Assembly: GCF_000697965.2 (NCBI RefSeq)
Contig: NZ_CP015880.1
Span: 1,860,001-1,924,000, forward strand
DNA: 64,000 nt
From: Ensifer adhaerens
GTDB taxonomy: Bacteria; Pseudomonadota; Alphaproteobacteria; Rhizobiales; Rhizobiaceae
Reading direction: 5' to 3'
Shown: positions 40,427-50,242 of the stretch, in pieces
Numbering within the stretch: position 1 is the stretch's first letter
Layout: each line of letters begins with the position of its first letter
Notes under the pieces: model-generated
Told to the model about the DNA's origin: nothing
Seen by the model: only the letters and a program-made list of their open reading frames with translations
Databases searched by the model: none
Position numbers and translations under genes: made by a program

Positions 40427-42184
40427 TCAGCGTTCGGGCAAGCCGGCTTGCCGTAGCGCCTCGGCCATCTGATGCTGCCACTGCGGTATCCTCTGAAACC
40501 AGGGCAGTGCCCGATACCGCTCGATCGTGAACCCCGGCTCTGCTGCCAGCAGCTTCTGCGCCGCCCATCGGGCGGTCTCCATGTCCCCGGTCATCGCCGA
40601 CCAGGCCGCGAGGTGGCGATAGGACCAGGTCACGTCAGGATAGTTGTTGACGACGTCCTGGGCGATCGCGATGGCTTCGGAGAGAGCCCCTTGCATGGCC
40701 ATGGAAAAAGCCATCCCCAGTTTCATGTTGAATGCGAGCGGGTCTCTCGGGCTCAGCGTCATCCCACGCCGGAACCGCTCCGTTGCGCGTGCGGGATCGT
40801 CCGTGAAGATCGCGATCCAGCCGAGCCGAGCCCATGCCCAGGCATTGTTCGGATCAAGCGCCAGCGCCTTTTCGATAAAGGTGGCGGCGCGATCCTGATC
40901 GCCGCAGATGCTCATTGCCGCGCCAGCCGCAGTCAAAGCGGTCGGATCGTCGCTGATCGAGCCTGCACCTTCGATCGCTGAACGCGCCTGATCCAGTTCC
41001 TGCTCCGGCCGGTCGGTCCATAGGTAGGAGGCGCTCGAGGCATGGCACCACGCCAGAAGCGCATGCGCGCGGCCGTAGCCGGGATCGACCAGGATCGCCT
41101 GCCGAAGCAGTTCGATCGCCTGGTTGTTGCTATCCCTGCGGCGCCCCCATAGATTGGGGAAGGCGCGCATGACGAAATCATAGGCGCGCAGACTGGCCGG
41201 CGGCTTGCGCTTGGCAAGCTCGATCTCGGCATCGCGGATGGCCGGATGAATGGCGCCTGCCACCTGCGCGGCGATCCGATCCTGGAACTCGAAAATATCC
41301 TCGATTGCGCCCTCGTAGCGATCCGACCAGGATTGGGTCCGCGTCTCGGCGTCGACCAGTTGCACGGAAATGCGCAGCCGGTCGCCACCGCGGCGCACGG
41401 TGCCTTCAACCACATAGGTGACACCGAGCTCCCTGCCGACGTCACGCACGTCGACGAAGCGCCCCTTGTAGGTGAAGGCGGACTGGCGCGCGATGACGAA
41501 GAAATCCCGGACGCGCGAGAGCGCTGCAGTGATCTCCTCCACGACACCGTCGACGAAGTACTCGTCGCCTGGACCGCTCAGATTGTCGAAGGGCATGACG
41601 ACGAGCGACGGCTGGTCCTTGCTGCGACCGGCCAGCGGCGCCCCGTTGAGGACGCCACCTCCGACAGCGATCTCGTCTTGCCAGTCGACCCGGAAAACCA
41701 GAATGGGCCGGGGGATGTTCTTCAGGTTCCGCTCTCCGAGGCTGGTCAGCGCGAAGGGCACCTTGCCGTCGAGATGTTCGCGCACCGCCCCGGAAATACA
41801 GATGCCCGACGGGACGGCGATCTCCTGCAGGCGCGCGGCGATATTGACTCCGTCGCCAAGCAGATCGTCTCCCGACACGACGATGTCGCCGAGATTGACA
41901 CCGATGCGAAACTGCAGGTGACGTTCGGGGGGCAGTTCCTGCGCATCGAGAAGACCGCGCTGGATTTCCACCGCGCAGCGGACGGCCTGAACAGCGCTTG
42001 GAAACTCGGCGACGAGACCATCGCCGGCACTGCCGAAGATGCGGCCGCCATGGTCATCCACCAATTCGGCAATCCGCCCCCGGCAAAGGTCGAGCGCGCG
42101 AAGCGTGTTCTCTTCGTCGAGCGCTGCGAGGCGACTGAAGCCGGCGACATCGGCCGCAAGGATGGCTGCGAGCTTTCGATCCAC
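40427..42184 (-). CDS. Class III adenylate cyclase with C-terminal TPR repeats
   Basis: This 585-residue protein (GTG start at 42184) begins with a cyclase domain (LAAILAADVAGFSRLAALDE, GRIFGSAGDGLVAEFPS, GDGVNIAARLQEIA). A FlgO-like middle domain (SLVVMPFDNLSGPGDEYFVD, YVVEGTVRRGGDRLRISVQLV) follows, then tetratricopeptide repeats from about residue 350. This three-part form is a rhizobial speciality, with dozens of copies in Sinorhizobium. The middle domain has no transmembrane helix here. The cognate stimulus is unknown. Confidence 0.9.
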   Translation of the reverse strand: MDRKLAAILAADVAGFSRLAALDEENTLRALDLCRGRIAELVDDHGGRIFGSAGDGLVAEFPSAVQAVRCAVEIQRGLLDAQELPPERHLQFRIGVNLGDIVVSGDDLLGDGVNIAARLQEIAVPSGICISGAVREHLDGKVPFALTSLGERNLKNIPRPILVFRVDWQDEIAVGGGVLNGAPLAGRSKDQPSLVVMPFDNLSGPGDEYFVDGVVEEITAALSRVRDFFVIARQSAFTYKGRFVDVRDVGRELGVTYVVEGTVRRGGDRLRISVQLVDAETRTQSWSDRYEGAIEDIFEFQDRIAAQVAGAIHPAIRDAEIELAKRKPPASLRAYDFVMRAFPNLWGRRRDSNNQAIELLRQAILVDPGYGRAHALLAWCHASSASYLWTDRPEQELDQARSAIEGAGSISDDPTALTAAGAAMSICGDQDRAATFIEKALALDPNNAWAWARLGWIAIFTDDPARATERFRRGMTLSPRDPLAFNMKLGMAFSMAMQGALSEAIAIAQDVVNNYPDVTWSYRHLAAWSAMTGDMETARWAAQKLLAAEPGFTIERYRALPWFQRIPQWQHQMAEALRQAGLPER

Positions 42185-42355
42185 AACGGTGACCGCTCCT
42201 GCGGCGGAGGATTTCGTTGTGTTTAATATGCGCGAATTTTCGAATATTCACAGATACCTGTGGCAAGCGAGAGCGGATCAAGACCGCAGCCGGTCAAGAA
42301 GGGCCCCCGGCAGCCGTGCCGCGTAACAGCTTGTCTGCTGCGACCTGTCGGCCGC

Positions 42356-43117
42356 CTAGACCACGGGCGGTATCAAGGTCAACACGTCGCCATCATCCGG
42401 AATGAGCAGCCTGGGCAAGGCGATGCCGTGGGCGCTGGCGGCGGCGCGGAGATCACCTCGGCTGACCGTCGCATGGTCGAGCGCCTCCATGTGCGTTGCA
42501 ACCACGATGCTCTTCTTGGAGGCCTCGCAGACCGCGATCGTCTGCGCCGCATCCATCACGATCAGGGCGCCGTCCCAGCGTGCGCCGCAGGAATGGGTGA
42601 CGATCACATCCGGCTTCGTATCGTGGATGGTCTTTTCGATGGCCGGATAGAGCACCGTGTCGCCGGCCCAGTAAACCGTCGGCTCGCCCTTGGCCTCAAG
42701 GCTGAAACCCATGACCGGCCCCATGTCCTGAACGACAGGACCAAGGCCGTGGCTGCCGTCACGTCGGGTGAGCTTCAGGCCCTGCCACTGCGCCTTGCCG
42801 AGAAGGGGCGTGACGTCGCGAAAACCAGCGCCACGGATCGCCTCCTCGTCGCCCGGCTGGCAGAAGATCGGCAGCCCCTTCGGCAAGCGATGCTTGGCGG
42901 TGTCGTCGAAGTGGTCCTCGTGCAGATGCGAGATAATGACGAGTTCGACCCCGGCAAGAATGGTATCGGTGTCGAACGGCAGCCCGACCAGCGGATTGGG
43001 CGCCCGCCCCGCAAAGGACGGCAGGCTGTCCTTCGGCCCGAGAAAGGGATCGATCAGCACCGTGTGACCGGCATAGTCGAGCTTGAGTGTCGCATTGCGG
43101 ATAAGCTGGAGCTTCAT
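42356..43117 (-). CDS. Metallo-beta-lactamase-fold hydrolase (UlaG-like)
   Basis: A 253-residue protein with the HLHEDHFDD metal motif at about 64-72 and the TVYWAGDTVLYPAI region carrying the bridging Asp. Another metal His lies in ATHMEALDH, so both metal sites look complete. Family members such as UlaG and the N-acyl-phosphatidylethanolamine PLD relatives cleave lactones or phosphodiesters. GGGAGGACACCCC precedes the ATG at 43117. Substrate unknown. Confidence 0.85.
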   Translation of the reverse strand: MKLQLIRNATLKLDYAGHTVLIDPFLGPKDSLPSFAGRAPNPLVGLPFDTDTILAGVELVIISHLHEDHFDDTAKHRLPKGLPIFCQPGDEEAIRGAGFRDVTPLLGKAQWQGLKLTRRDGSHGLGPVVQDMGPVMGFSLEAKGEPTVYWAGDTVLYPAIEKTIHDTKPDVIVTHSCGARWDGALIVMDAAQTIAVCEASKKSIVVATHMEALDHATVSRGDLRAAASAHGIALPRLLIPDDGDVLTLIPPVV

Positions 43118-43273
43118 GGGGTGTCCTCCCTTGCCGGAACCGGCCTTGACCATCGCGGCGATCCTTGCGCATGCGGCAGCGAAATCAAGCCCTGAAATGA
43201 CGCGCGAGGGTTGAGAAACGCCGCCGCCCTTCACGCCAACCCCGTTCGATGGCGCCAGCATGCGCTGTCCGCT

Positions 43274-44830
43274 TTACCGCCAGCCGCAATCCCACGGCTG
43301 GCCCCTTGCGGTGCGATGACAGGCAAAGGCCCGGCCGCAGGAATGGGTGGCGGAAATCGTCATGCGGCCCCGGCCCGAGCCGCGGGCAAACATCTGCCGG
43401 AACGCGACATCGGCATTTGCGGGGCAATTGGCAAAGCTCTTTTTCTGCAGTTCGGCCGGTGGGCTGATCGCGCGGGTGCCGGTGTTTTTCTGCGGTGCCT
43501 TGATCGTGCCTTGCGTCTCGCCTGGTTGCGGTAGCTTCGCCTCGCGCCGGATCGTGACGCAGCGCCCGTCCTTCGCCTCTTCGTTACGGCCGCAAGCAAG
43601 CGGGCAGATCCGCACCTTCTCCGACTTCAGGCGACCGAGCACGTCGCTGGAGGGTTCGAGCGTCGCAAGGTCGACCTTTGCGAACTTGCCGAAAGCTTCG
43701 AGCGCCTTGCGACTGCCGGCACCCCAGACGCCATCCTCGCTGCCGGCGCGACAGCCCAGCCGGTTGAGCTCAACCTGTACGGAACGGGCCAATGTCGTGT
43801 CGTCGGCATTGGGCGCGGCCAGCGCCGGATCGATGGCCGCCACGGCCTGGCCACCCGATCCGCCGGGCACGCCTTCGGATGTAGGCACTGAAGCCCGCTC
43901 GATGATCTTGATCTTTGCCTTGGCGAGCGATGCGAACGCACCGTCGGGATATTGCTGCAGATAGGCGTCGAAGAGGTCGCGGTCGGTCGCATCCTTGATC
44001 GTTTCCCAATAGGCAAGCTCGGCGGCCTCACCCGTCGCGGGCGCCTCGGCCGGCGCCGGCTTGCCGTCAACGGCGGGCTTCAGCACCACTTCGCCGGTCA
44101 GCGAGGAATTGTCCCAGGGCACCTGCTTGCCGCCGGTTGCCGCCAGCACGTCGCGGCGCACGTCGATCAGTTCGCGGGTGATGTCGCGCCCCGGCTGGCC
44201 GAGATGTTTCAAGAGCGCCGATGTGAACGGCGAATTGCGCCCCGATCCGTCGAGGGCAACATTGCCGGGCTGGGTGGAGAAAGCGATCAGCGTGCCGATG
44301 CCGGTGCCGACCTTGGCCAGGCCGCGGCCGACCGAGGCGGAGCGCGTGCCCATCGAGCGGGCGAGATTGACCGCTAGCGGATTGTCGCGGCAGGCGTCGA
44401 GCAGGATGATATTGACCCGCGTACTGCGCTCCATCGCCGGCAGGATCAGGTTCATCGGCACTGCCTCGAATTCGAGATCGACAGAGGAAGCGAGCGTGGC
44501 ATCGACGGGGGCGAGATAGTTTTCGCCGTTCACCTGCAGGCCGTGGCCGGCATAGAAGAACAGCGCGAGGTCGGCGCCGTCGAGCCGGCCGACGAAGTCC
44601 CGCACCGCCCGGCGCACACCCGAGAGGTCGAGATCAGCGCCGGTCACCACCTCGAAGCCCAGCCCTTCGAGCTTTGCCGCCATGTCGCGCGCGTCATTGC
44701 CGGGATTGGGCAAGGTGGCCACATGCTGATAGGCGGAATTGCCGATGACCAGCGCCACACGCTTTTCGGCCAGCGCCTCCGATGCGAAAAGCACCAGCAG
44801 AACGGACAAGGCGATGCGAAGGAATGGCAT
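43274..44830 (-). CDS. Secreted caspase-like (peptidase C14) protein
   Basis: The 518-residue protein starts with a signal peptide (MPFLRIALSVLLVLFASEAL, cleaved near LAEKR). A complete caspase p20 fold follows, with the His-Cys dyad His96 (FFYAGHG) and Cys147 (ILLDACRDNP). The C-terminal half carries a helical region and a Cys-rich end (CPLACGRNEEAKDGRC, ATHSCGRAFACHR). Bacterial orthocaspases usually cleave after Arg/Lys and need Ca2+. Here the target is unknown, but the periplasmic location points to envelope proteins. The GGGGGGAG site supports the ATG at 44830. Confidence 0.88.
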   Translation of the reverse strand: MPFLRIALSVLLVLFASEALAEKRVALVIGNSAYQHVATLPNPGNDARDMAAKLEGLGFEVVTGADLDLSGVRRAVRDFVGRLDGADLALFFYAGHGLQVNGENYLAPVDATLASSVDLEFEAVPMNLILPAMERSTRVNIILLDACRDNPLAVNLARSMGTRSASVGRGLAKVGTGIGTLIAFSTQPGNVALDGSGRNSPFTSALLKHLGQPGRDITRELIDVRRDVLAATGGKQVPWDNSSLTGEVVLKPAVDGKPAPAEAPATGEAAELAYWETIKDATDRDLFDAYLQQYPDGAFASLAKAKIKIIERASVPTSEGVPGGSGGQAVAAIDPALAAPNADDTTLARSVQVELNRLGCRAGSEDGVWGAGSRKALEAFGKFAKVDLATLEPSSDVLGRLKSEKVRICPLACGRNEEAKDGRCVTIRREAKLPQPGETQGTIKAPQKNTGTRAISPPAELQKKSFANCPANADVAFRQMFARGSGRGRMTISATHSCGRAFACHRTARGQPWDCGWR

Positions 44831-45144
44831 GGCTCCCCCCGGCAATGCGCGGATGATCGCGACCACGCGCGTCACCCCAACGCCCAAGCGTGCTACCGGC
44901 AATGCAGCCTGTCAATGCAAGGAGAGTGTCCGGCAGGCCCGACGCGGGCTTGCCCGCCCGAACGAATGAGAGCTTCGGCGCCCTCGCCCATCCCTTGGGA
45001 TTAGGCTTCGAGCGAAGAGAGCACCGCGACCGTTACTAAAGGGGCTGCCGGCGCCATCAGCGACGGCACCTGCCGACCTATCGAGCGAATGGAGTGCCGC
45101 CCGACAGCGGCGCGCCTGCCGCACCGCCGTCGCGGAATGAAAGG
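44831..45144. other. Intergenic region, no gene seen
   Basis: About 310 bp between two minus-strand genes. Several short GC-rich inverted repeats exist, for example GCCCGACGCGGGCTTGCCCG around 44937-44956, but none has a U-tract. No coding frame with a ribosome site was found. Confidence 0.4.
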
Positions 45145-45423
45145 TTACTTGACGACGACGTTGCCGTTGACGATCTCGACGTTCTCGTCGCCCTGCAGGC
45201 CGATGCGGTCACCGCTCGGCGCGGTGACGAAACAGCCGCTGGGGCAGATCATTTCGGTCGCTCCGGATGCGATCGCCACTTCCACACGGCTTTCACCCTC
45301 GACGACGATCAGAACGGCGGTCTCGCTGTCCTTGTTCGTGACAGTCGCGGCACTGGCAGCACCGGCCATCGGCGCGCCTGCCATCAGCAAACCGGAAAGC
45401 AAAGCAATCACAAATTTCTTCAT
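45145..45423 (-). CDS. Small secreted protein
   Basis: A 92-residue protein from the ATG at 45423 with a signal peptide (MKKFVIALLSGLLMAGAPMA, then GAASA). The mature part is beta-rich (TVTNKDSETAVLIVVEGESR, GATEMICPSGCFVTAPSGDR) with a CPSGC pair and ends in NVEIVNGNVVVK. Conserved-looking in rhizobia, function unknown. Confidence 0.7.
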   Translation of the reverse strand: MKKFVIALLSGLLMAGAPMAGAASAATVTNKDSETAVLIVVEGESRVEVAIASGATEMICPSGCFVTAPSGDRIGLQGDENVEIVNGNVVVK

Positions 45424-45591
45424 CGCCCATCGACGCCAGACGCGCCGCCCTCTTGCCGAGCCGGCCGCCCCGTCGGTTACGCGACGCTGCGCCGGCCACC
45501 TCTTCAGCCGATGACCAGCGTAGTCGGTCACCAGAAGAATTGCATGCTTTTTATGGCAGGCCGGCTGAATAGTGGCTGAACGGTCCGTTTA

Positions 45592-48393
45592 TCAGCGGTT
45601 TGGGTTTGCCCGGCGGCTGGCGCTCCGGCGGCTGCTTGCCCCCTCCACTTCGCGCTCCTCATCGAGCGGCGCCGCAGCGGCAGTTTTCTTGTCCGAAGCG
45701 GCAGACTTGGCTGCGGCCCTTTCCTCGGCGGAGGTGGCGCCCTTCGGCTCGCCGACCTCTTCCGGGTGGTGGCTTTCGATGCCGGTCTGGTCCTCGACCG
45801 GCACGTCCTCGATCTTGACCGGGAACGGCGCACCGATGCCCTCGTCGCGGAAGCGTTCGTAGATCGAGACACGCAGGTCGTTGCGCACGCCGCCGCCGGT
45901 CAGGACGTCGGCCACGTAGATGCGCAATTCGAAGGTCATGCGGTCATCGCCAAAGGCGGTGAAGCCGACGCTCGGCGACGGGTTCTTCAAGACCATGGGA
46001 TGGGCGGCCGCGATCTCGGCGAGCAGCTCCATGATCCGGCGCGGCTCGCTGGCATAGGTGACGGTGATGGCGATTTCGGAGCGGCCGAGCTTGTTGCGGT
46101 GCGTCCAGTTGCCGACCGAGGCGTTGATGAGCAGCGAGTTCGGCATCATGATCGACTGGTGCTGGAAGGTCTCGATCTCGGTCGCGCGGACAGAGATGCG
46201 CTTGACGAAACCTTCGGTCGTGCCGCTGACGATCCAATCCCCCACTTTGAACGGGCGCTCGACGAGCAGGATGAGCCCCGAAACGAAGTTCGAGACGATG
46301 TTCTGCAGGCCGAAACCGACACCGAGCGAGAGAGCACCGGCAACGAGCGCGAGGTTGGAGAGGTCGATGCCGGCCGCCGACAGGCCGATCAGCCCCGCAA
46401 GCCCGACGCCGGTATAGCCGATGCCGGTGCGGATCGAGTTGCGCACGCCCGCATCGACCCGGCTGCGTGCCATGATGTTGCCGTCGATCCAGCGCTGCAC
46501 GAAACGGGTGACGGCGTAGCCGAGCGCGAAGAACAGGATGCCGGCGAGGATGCCAACCAGCGAAATCGTGATCGAGCCGATCTTGATCTCGGTCACCATC
46601 CGGTAGGCCCAGGACTCGATGTCGGCGACCTGGAAGCCCCACTGCAAGAGGATCAGCGGGATGAAGAACATCACGACCAGCGCGTAGATGCTGAGGCCCG
46701 CGGCAAGGCCGATCTGGTCGAGCGCCACCTGTTCGAGATTATAGCGCCGCTCGAGATAACGCCCGGCGGCGGTCTCCGCAAAGGCGCCCTGCTTGGCAAC
46801 CGCCCGGCCGGTGAGGATGCCGATATACATCGTGACAAGGATCGCGCCCGTAATGATGATCTGCGTGGCGATGAAGCGGGCAAGACCGACATAGCCCGAC
46901 ACAGCGGCAATGATGAGCAAGGCGCCGGTCGCGAGCAGCGCGAAAGACACCACCCGCGGCCAGGCGCGGCCATGGGCGTCGAAGGATTCATCCTTCCTGA
47001 GCGTCGGCTTGATCCAGGCCGAAGCCATGATGATCAGGCCGATGACGATGGAGGCAATGTAGCTCTTGACGACGGTCAGGACGACAGGCGAACCGAGCGC
47101 CTCGCTGACGCCGCCGAAGAGGTAGTCGAGGCCGTTGACCAGCGCCATGGCGAAGATCGCGATCATCAGCATCCGCGCGCCGCGATCGGAAACCCGGACG
47201 AGCCGCCAGCGCGAATCGCGCGGCGACAACACGGCCTGAGCGAGCCTCGTCACGAAGAAGACGACGACGGCGACCCCGAGCGTGATTGCAATGATCGGTG
47301 CGATATCGGAACGCAGCACGTTGAAGCCGCGCAGGAACAGGAAGCTCGAGACCGCGAAGGCTGCCGACGCGATGGTCGGGATCAGTGTCGACCAGAATGC
47401 GACGGAGAGCCGCCGGAAGTAGCTCGGCTCCTCATCGGTAATGTCATGCTCGATCAGCGGGCGAAAGAGCCTGCGGCTGCCGGAAAGGAACACGAGCGCC
47501 GCCAGCAGCGACAGGAATAGCGCCGTCAGGAGCGGCACGCGCTTGTAGTTCCAGGCAAAGCTCAGCCAGCTCCCGACGCTGCGCGACAGCACCCGGGTCT
47601 CGTCCGCCGTCGCCGTCAGCGCGTCGTCGAACATTCCGGTCGACACTTCGGTATTCTTCAGGAGCGTATTGGAAAACAGCGCGCGCCTTGTCGCGGTAAT
47701 GGCGTTGGACAGCTTCGTCGCCTGCACCGACAGGCCTTCGGCCTCGCCGGTCAGCGCGTTGATCGCGCCGCGCTCGGCCATCAGCCGCTTGCGCTCGGCG
47801 GTCACGATGTCGGCTTCCGGCGGCTGTCCCTCGGCCGGCGGATCGCCAAGTTCGGTCAACCGCGCCTTGATCTCGTCGAGGCGCGGGCGGGTCGAGACCG
47901 AGACGCCGATGATCTGCTTGGCGAGCGCATCTACCTGCACCTTCAGTTCGGCAAGCGCTATGTCGTCGTCCTTGGCCTTCGCGACCTGGTCCGTCAGCCT
48001 ATTCAGTTCCACGCCGGCCTTGGCAAGCTGCTCCGCCGTCTGGTTTTCGGCCGGCGGCGTCGCCTCGGCCTGAGCGGCATCCTGCGCCGGGGCCGGCGTG
48101 CCCTGTGCCGGTTGGGTTGCGGTTGCCGCCGGTGCGGCGGAATCCGGCGTCGTGCCGGCAGCAGCTGGCTGAGCGCCCTCCTCGGTCACCGGCTTGCCAG
48201 CCGGCTGAGAGGGGGTCTGGGTCGATTGCGCTGGCTGCGCGGACGGCCCCGACTTCTGACCCGGCTGGGCTCCATTCTGCGCGGTCGCCTGTGTCGGCTG
48301 CGCCGCCTTCTGGGCCATGACCGGGCCGCCCACGGCAAGCGCCAGCAGGCAGACGAGAATGGCGGGCAGTTTTCCGACAGAACGCAATTTCAT
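45592..48393 (-). CDS. Large mechanosensitive ion channel (MscS family, DUF3772)
   Basis: The 933-residue protein starts with a signal peptide and a Gln/Ala/Pro-rich disordered region. A periplasmic DUF3772 helical domain spans about 110-250. A run of about ten membrane helices then ends in the MscS pore helix (VAGALSLGVGFGLQNIVSNF) and the cytoplasmic beta domain (GLILLVERPFKVGDWIV, MMPNSLLINASVGNWTHRN). This is the MscK/YbiO-like large form that releases solutes on hypo-osmotic shock. The C-terminal tail is Glu/Lys/Ala-rich. It stands alone. Confidence 0.93.
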   Translation of the reverse strand: MKLRSVGKLPAILVCLLALAVGGPVMAQKAAQPTQATAQNGAQPGQKSGPSAQPAQSTQTPSQPAGKPVTEEGAQPAAAGTTPDSAAPAATATQPAQGTPAPAQDAAQAEATPPAENQTAEQLAKAGVELNRLTDQVAKAKDDDIALAELKVQVDALAKQIIGVSVSTRPRLDEIKARLTELGDPPAEGQPPEADIVTAERKRLMAERGAINALTGEAEGLSVQATKLSNAITATRRALFSNTLLKNTEVSTGMFDDALTATADETRVLSRSVGSWLSFAWNYKRVPLLTALFLSLLAALVFLSGSRRLFRPLIEHDITDEEPSYFRRLSVAFWSTLIPTIASAAFAVSSFLFLRGFNVLRSDIAPIIAITLGVAVVVFFVTRLAQAVLSPRDSRWRLVRVSDRGARMLMIAIFAMALVNGLDYLFGGVSEALGSPVVLTVVKSYIASIVIGLIIMASAWIKPTLRKDESFDAHGRAWPRVVSFALLATGALLIIAAVSGYVGLARFIATQIIITGAILVTMYIGILTGRAVAKQGAFAETAAGRYLERRYNLEQVALDQIGLAAGLSIYALVVMFFIPLILLQWGFQVADIESWAYRMVTEIKIGSITISLVGILAGILFFALGYAVTRFVQRWIDGNIMARSRVDAGVRNSIRTGIGYTGVGLAGLIGLSAAGIDLSNLALVAGALSLGVGFGLQNIVSNFVSGLILLVERPFKVGDWIVSGTTEGFVKRISVRATEIETFQHQSIMMPNSLLINASVGNWTHRNKLGRSEIAITVTYASEPRRIMELLAEIAAAHPMVLKNPSPSVGFTAFGDDRMTFELRIYVADVLTGGGVRNDLRVSIYERFRDEGIGAPFPVKIEDVPVEDQTGIESHHPEEVGEPKGATSAEERAAAKSAASDKKTAAAAPLDEEREVEGASSRRSASRRANPNR

Positions 48394-48519
48394 GATCCTT
48401 GCAGATTGAGACCGTGGTCCGGAATCGCTCCGGCCGTCTTCACGTTTCGATGTGAATACGAAAGACGGCGGAAAGATGCAAAGAACGGCGATAAATCCCC
48501 GTCAGCGCCCGCTTTCCCG

Positions 48520-49080
48520 TTAAAAACCGGCGCCGGGCTGCGCCAGATAGGCAAGTTCGGCCTCCGTCGACGGCCGCGCCAGGAAGGCGTTGCGATGCGG
48601 GAAACGACCGAACTGCTCGATCACCTCGCGGTGCCGTATGGCATAGTCGAGATAATCGGCATCGCCGAGCTCGGTAAAGAGCTTCACCGACATGGTCTGG
48701 TCGGTAAGGTTTTCCGAATGCTCGAAGGGCAGATAGACGAAGGCGCGCCATTCCGGCTTGATCGCCATGTCGGCACCGGCGCCAACGGCGAGCTTGGCCT
48801 CGTGCAGTGCCAGGCAATCGGTGGCAAAGGCGAGCGGCGTGCCGCGAAACATGTTGCGCGGCATCTGGTCCAAAAGCACGATCGCCGCCAGCCGGTTTTC
48901 CGGGCTCGCGCGCCAGATCTCGTCGACACCACGCGCCAGCGCCAGGTGCGACGCCTGGAAGCGGCGGATACAGGCCTGGTCGAGTTCGTGGCTCGTCCCG
49001 AACCAGTCGTCATAGGTGAGTTCGCCAAACCAGAAATTCAGAACGTCCTGCGGCGTGCAGATGTCAGCTTCGTTCGCCAT
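48520..49080 (-). CDS. DUF924 family protein
   Basis: A 186-residue protein matching DUF924 over its length: DVLNFWFGELTYDDWFGTSH, ENRLAAIVLLDQMPRNMFRG and FVYLPFEHSENLTDQ. Helical, TPR-like fold, role unknown. It is 91 bp downstream of the ABC permease gene and probably separate from that operon. Confidence 0.88.
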   Translation of the reverse strand: MANEADICTPQDVLNFWFGELTYDDWFGTSHELDQACIRRFQASHLALARGVDEIWRASPENRLAAIVLLDQMPRNMFRGTPLAFATDCLALHEAKLAVGAGADMAIKPEWRAFVYLPFEHSENLTDQTMSVKLFTELGDADYLDYAIRHREVIEQFGRFPHRNAFLARPSTEAELAYLAQPGAGF

Positions 49081-49171
49081 ATGCTCCTCATGCGGGCCAA
49101 TCGCCGATCCCTCGGCTGCGCTAACACATAGGCCGGAACCGGCCCTTGTCCATAACGTGTTCCTACCCGCC

Positions 49172-50239
49172 TTACGCGCGTCGCTTCAGGATGGCAATGA
49201 AGGCGATGCCGCCGACGAGCCCGGTGACGACGCCGATCGGCATGTCCTCCGGCGCCATGATGACGCGGGCGGCCAGATCCGCAAGGATGAGCGTCAGCGC
49301 CCCGAAGAAGGCCGAGAGCGGAATGACCCGCACGTTGTCGCTGCCGGCCAGAAGCCGCACGAAATGCGGCACCATCAGCCCGACGAAACCGATCGCGCCG
49401 GAAAAGGCGACCATCACCCCGGTCAAAAGTGCGGTGACGACGAACAGCGTCAGCCGGAAGCGGCGCACGGGAATGCCGAGCGTCATCGCGGTTTCGTCGC
49501 CCATGGCGAGCGCATTGATTTCGCGCGCCCGGATCATCAGCCAGCCGAGGGACGCGAAAAGCACCACGCCGGGATAGACGAGCTGCGACCATTGCGCCAG
49601 GCCAAGACCGCCGAGCATCCAGAAGATGACCGTATGGGTCGCCCTCGGGTCCCCAAGGAAAATCATGAGGTTGCCGACGGATGTCAAGACGAAGGCGACC
49701 GCGACGCCGGCCAGCACGAGACGGTCGGCGCTGCTCCCGAGCACGCGGGAGACGAAGGCGACGAGCACGGTTGCGAGCAGCGCGCCGGCAAAGGCAAAGA
49801 GCGGCACCGTGGCAAGACCGAGGATCATGCCGGTGTGCAGCAGCGCCACGATCGCGCCGAGCGCGCCGCCGGAGGAAACGCCGAGCAGATGCGGATCGGC
49901 AAGTGGATTGCGCGTGACCGCCTGCAGCACGGCGCCAGTCAGCCCCAGCCCGGCGCCGACGAGGCCCGCCAGCATGACGCGCGGCAGGCGCACGTCCCAG
50001 ACGATGCTCTCGCGCCCCGCCGACCAGAAAGCCTCGACGCTGCCCAGAGAAATCTTGCTGGCGATGATCGACCAGACGGTCGCAACCGGGATCGGCGCCG
50101 AGCCGAGCGATACGCCGGCCGTGACGGTCAAGGCCAGCAGCAAAAGCGCCGCCATGAGACCGGCACCCGCCTTCAGCGCCCGTGCCGGCGCTAGGCGTGA
50201 AACGGCGACGGGACCAGGCGACGCATCCTCAGCCAGCAT
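49172..50239 (-). CDS. FecCD-type ABC permease (BtuC-like, corrinoid import)
   Basis: The 355-residue polytopic protein (about ten helices) has the FecCD hallmark LPRVMLAGLVGAGLGLTGAV near residue 89-108 and the EGxLxG-like GSDNVRVIPLSAF at the end. Family members import iron-siderophores, haem or vitamin B12. The cobalamin riboswitch upstream of this four-gene operon makes a corrinoid the likely cargo. It starts 3 bases after the binding-protein stop. Confidence 0.88.
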   Translation of the reverse strand: MLAEDASPGPVAVSRLAPARALKAGAGLMAALLLLALTVTAGVSLGSAPIPVATVWSIIASKISLGSVEAFWSAGRESIVWDVRLPRVMLAGLVGAGLGLTGAVLQAVTRNPLADPHLLGVSSGGALGAIVALLHTGMILGLATVPLFAFAGALLATVLVAFVSRVLGSSADRLVLAGVAVAFVLTSVGNLMIFLGDPRATHTVIFWMLGGLGLAQWSQLVYPGVVLFASLGWLMIRAREINALAMGDETAMTLGIPVRRFRLTLFVVTALLTGVMVAFSGAIGFVGLMVPHFVRLLAGSDNVRVIPLSAFFGALTLILADLAARVIMAPEDMPIGVVTGLVGGIAFIAILKRRA

Positions 50240-50242
50240 CGC

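Noticed and set aside
45766..47520. A 584-codon open frame on the plus strand opposite the MscS gene
   Set aside because: Its composition is the Asp/Arg/His-rich mirror of a real high-GC gene on the other strand. The minus-strand gene has clear MscS motifs and a signal peptide.
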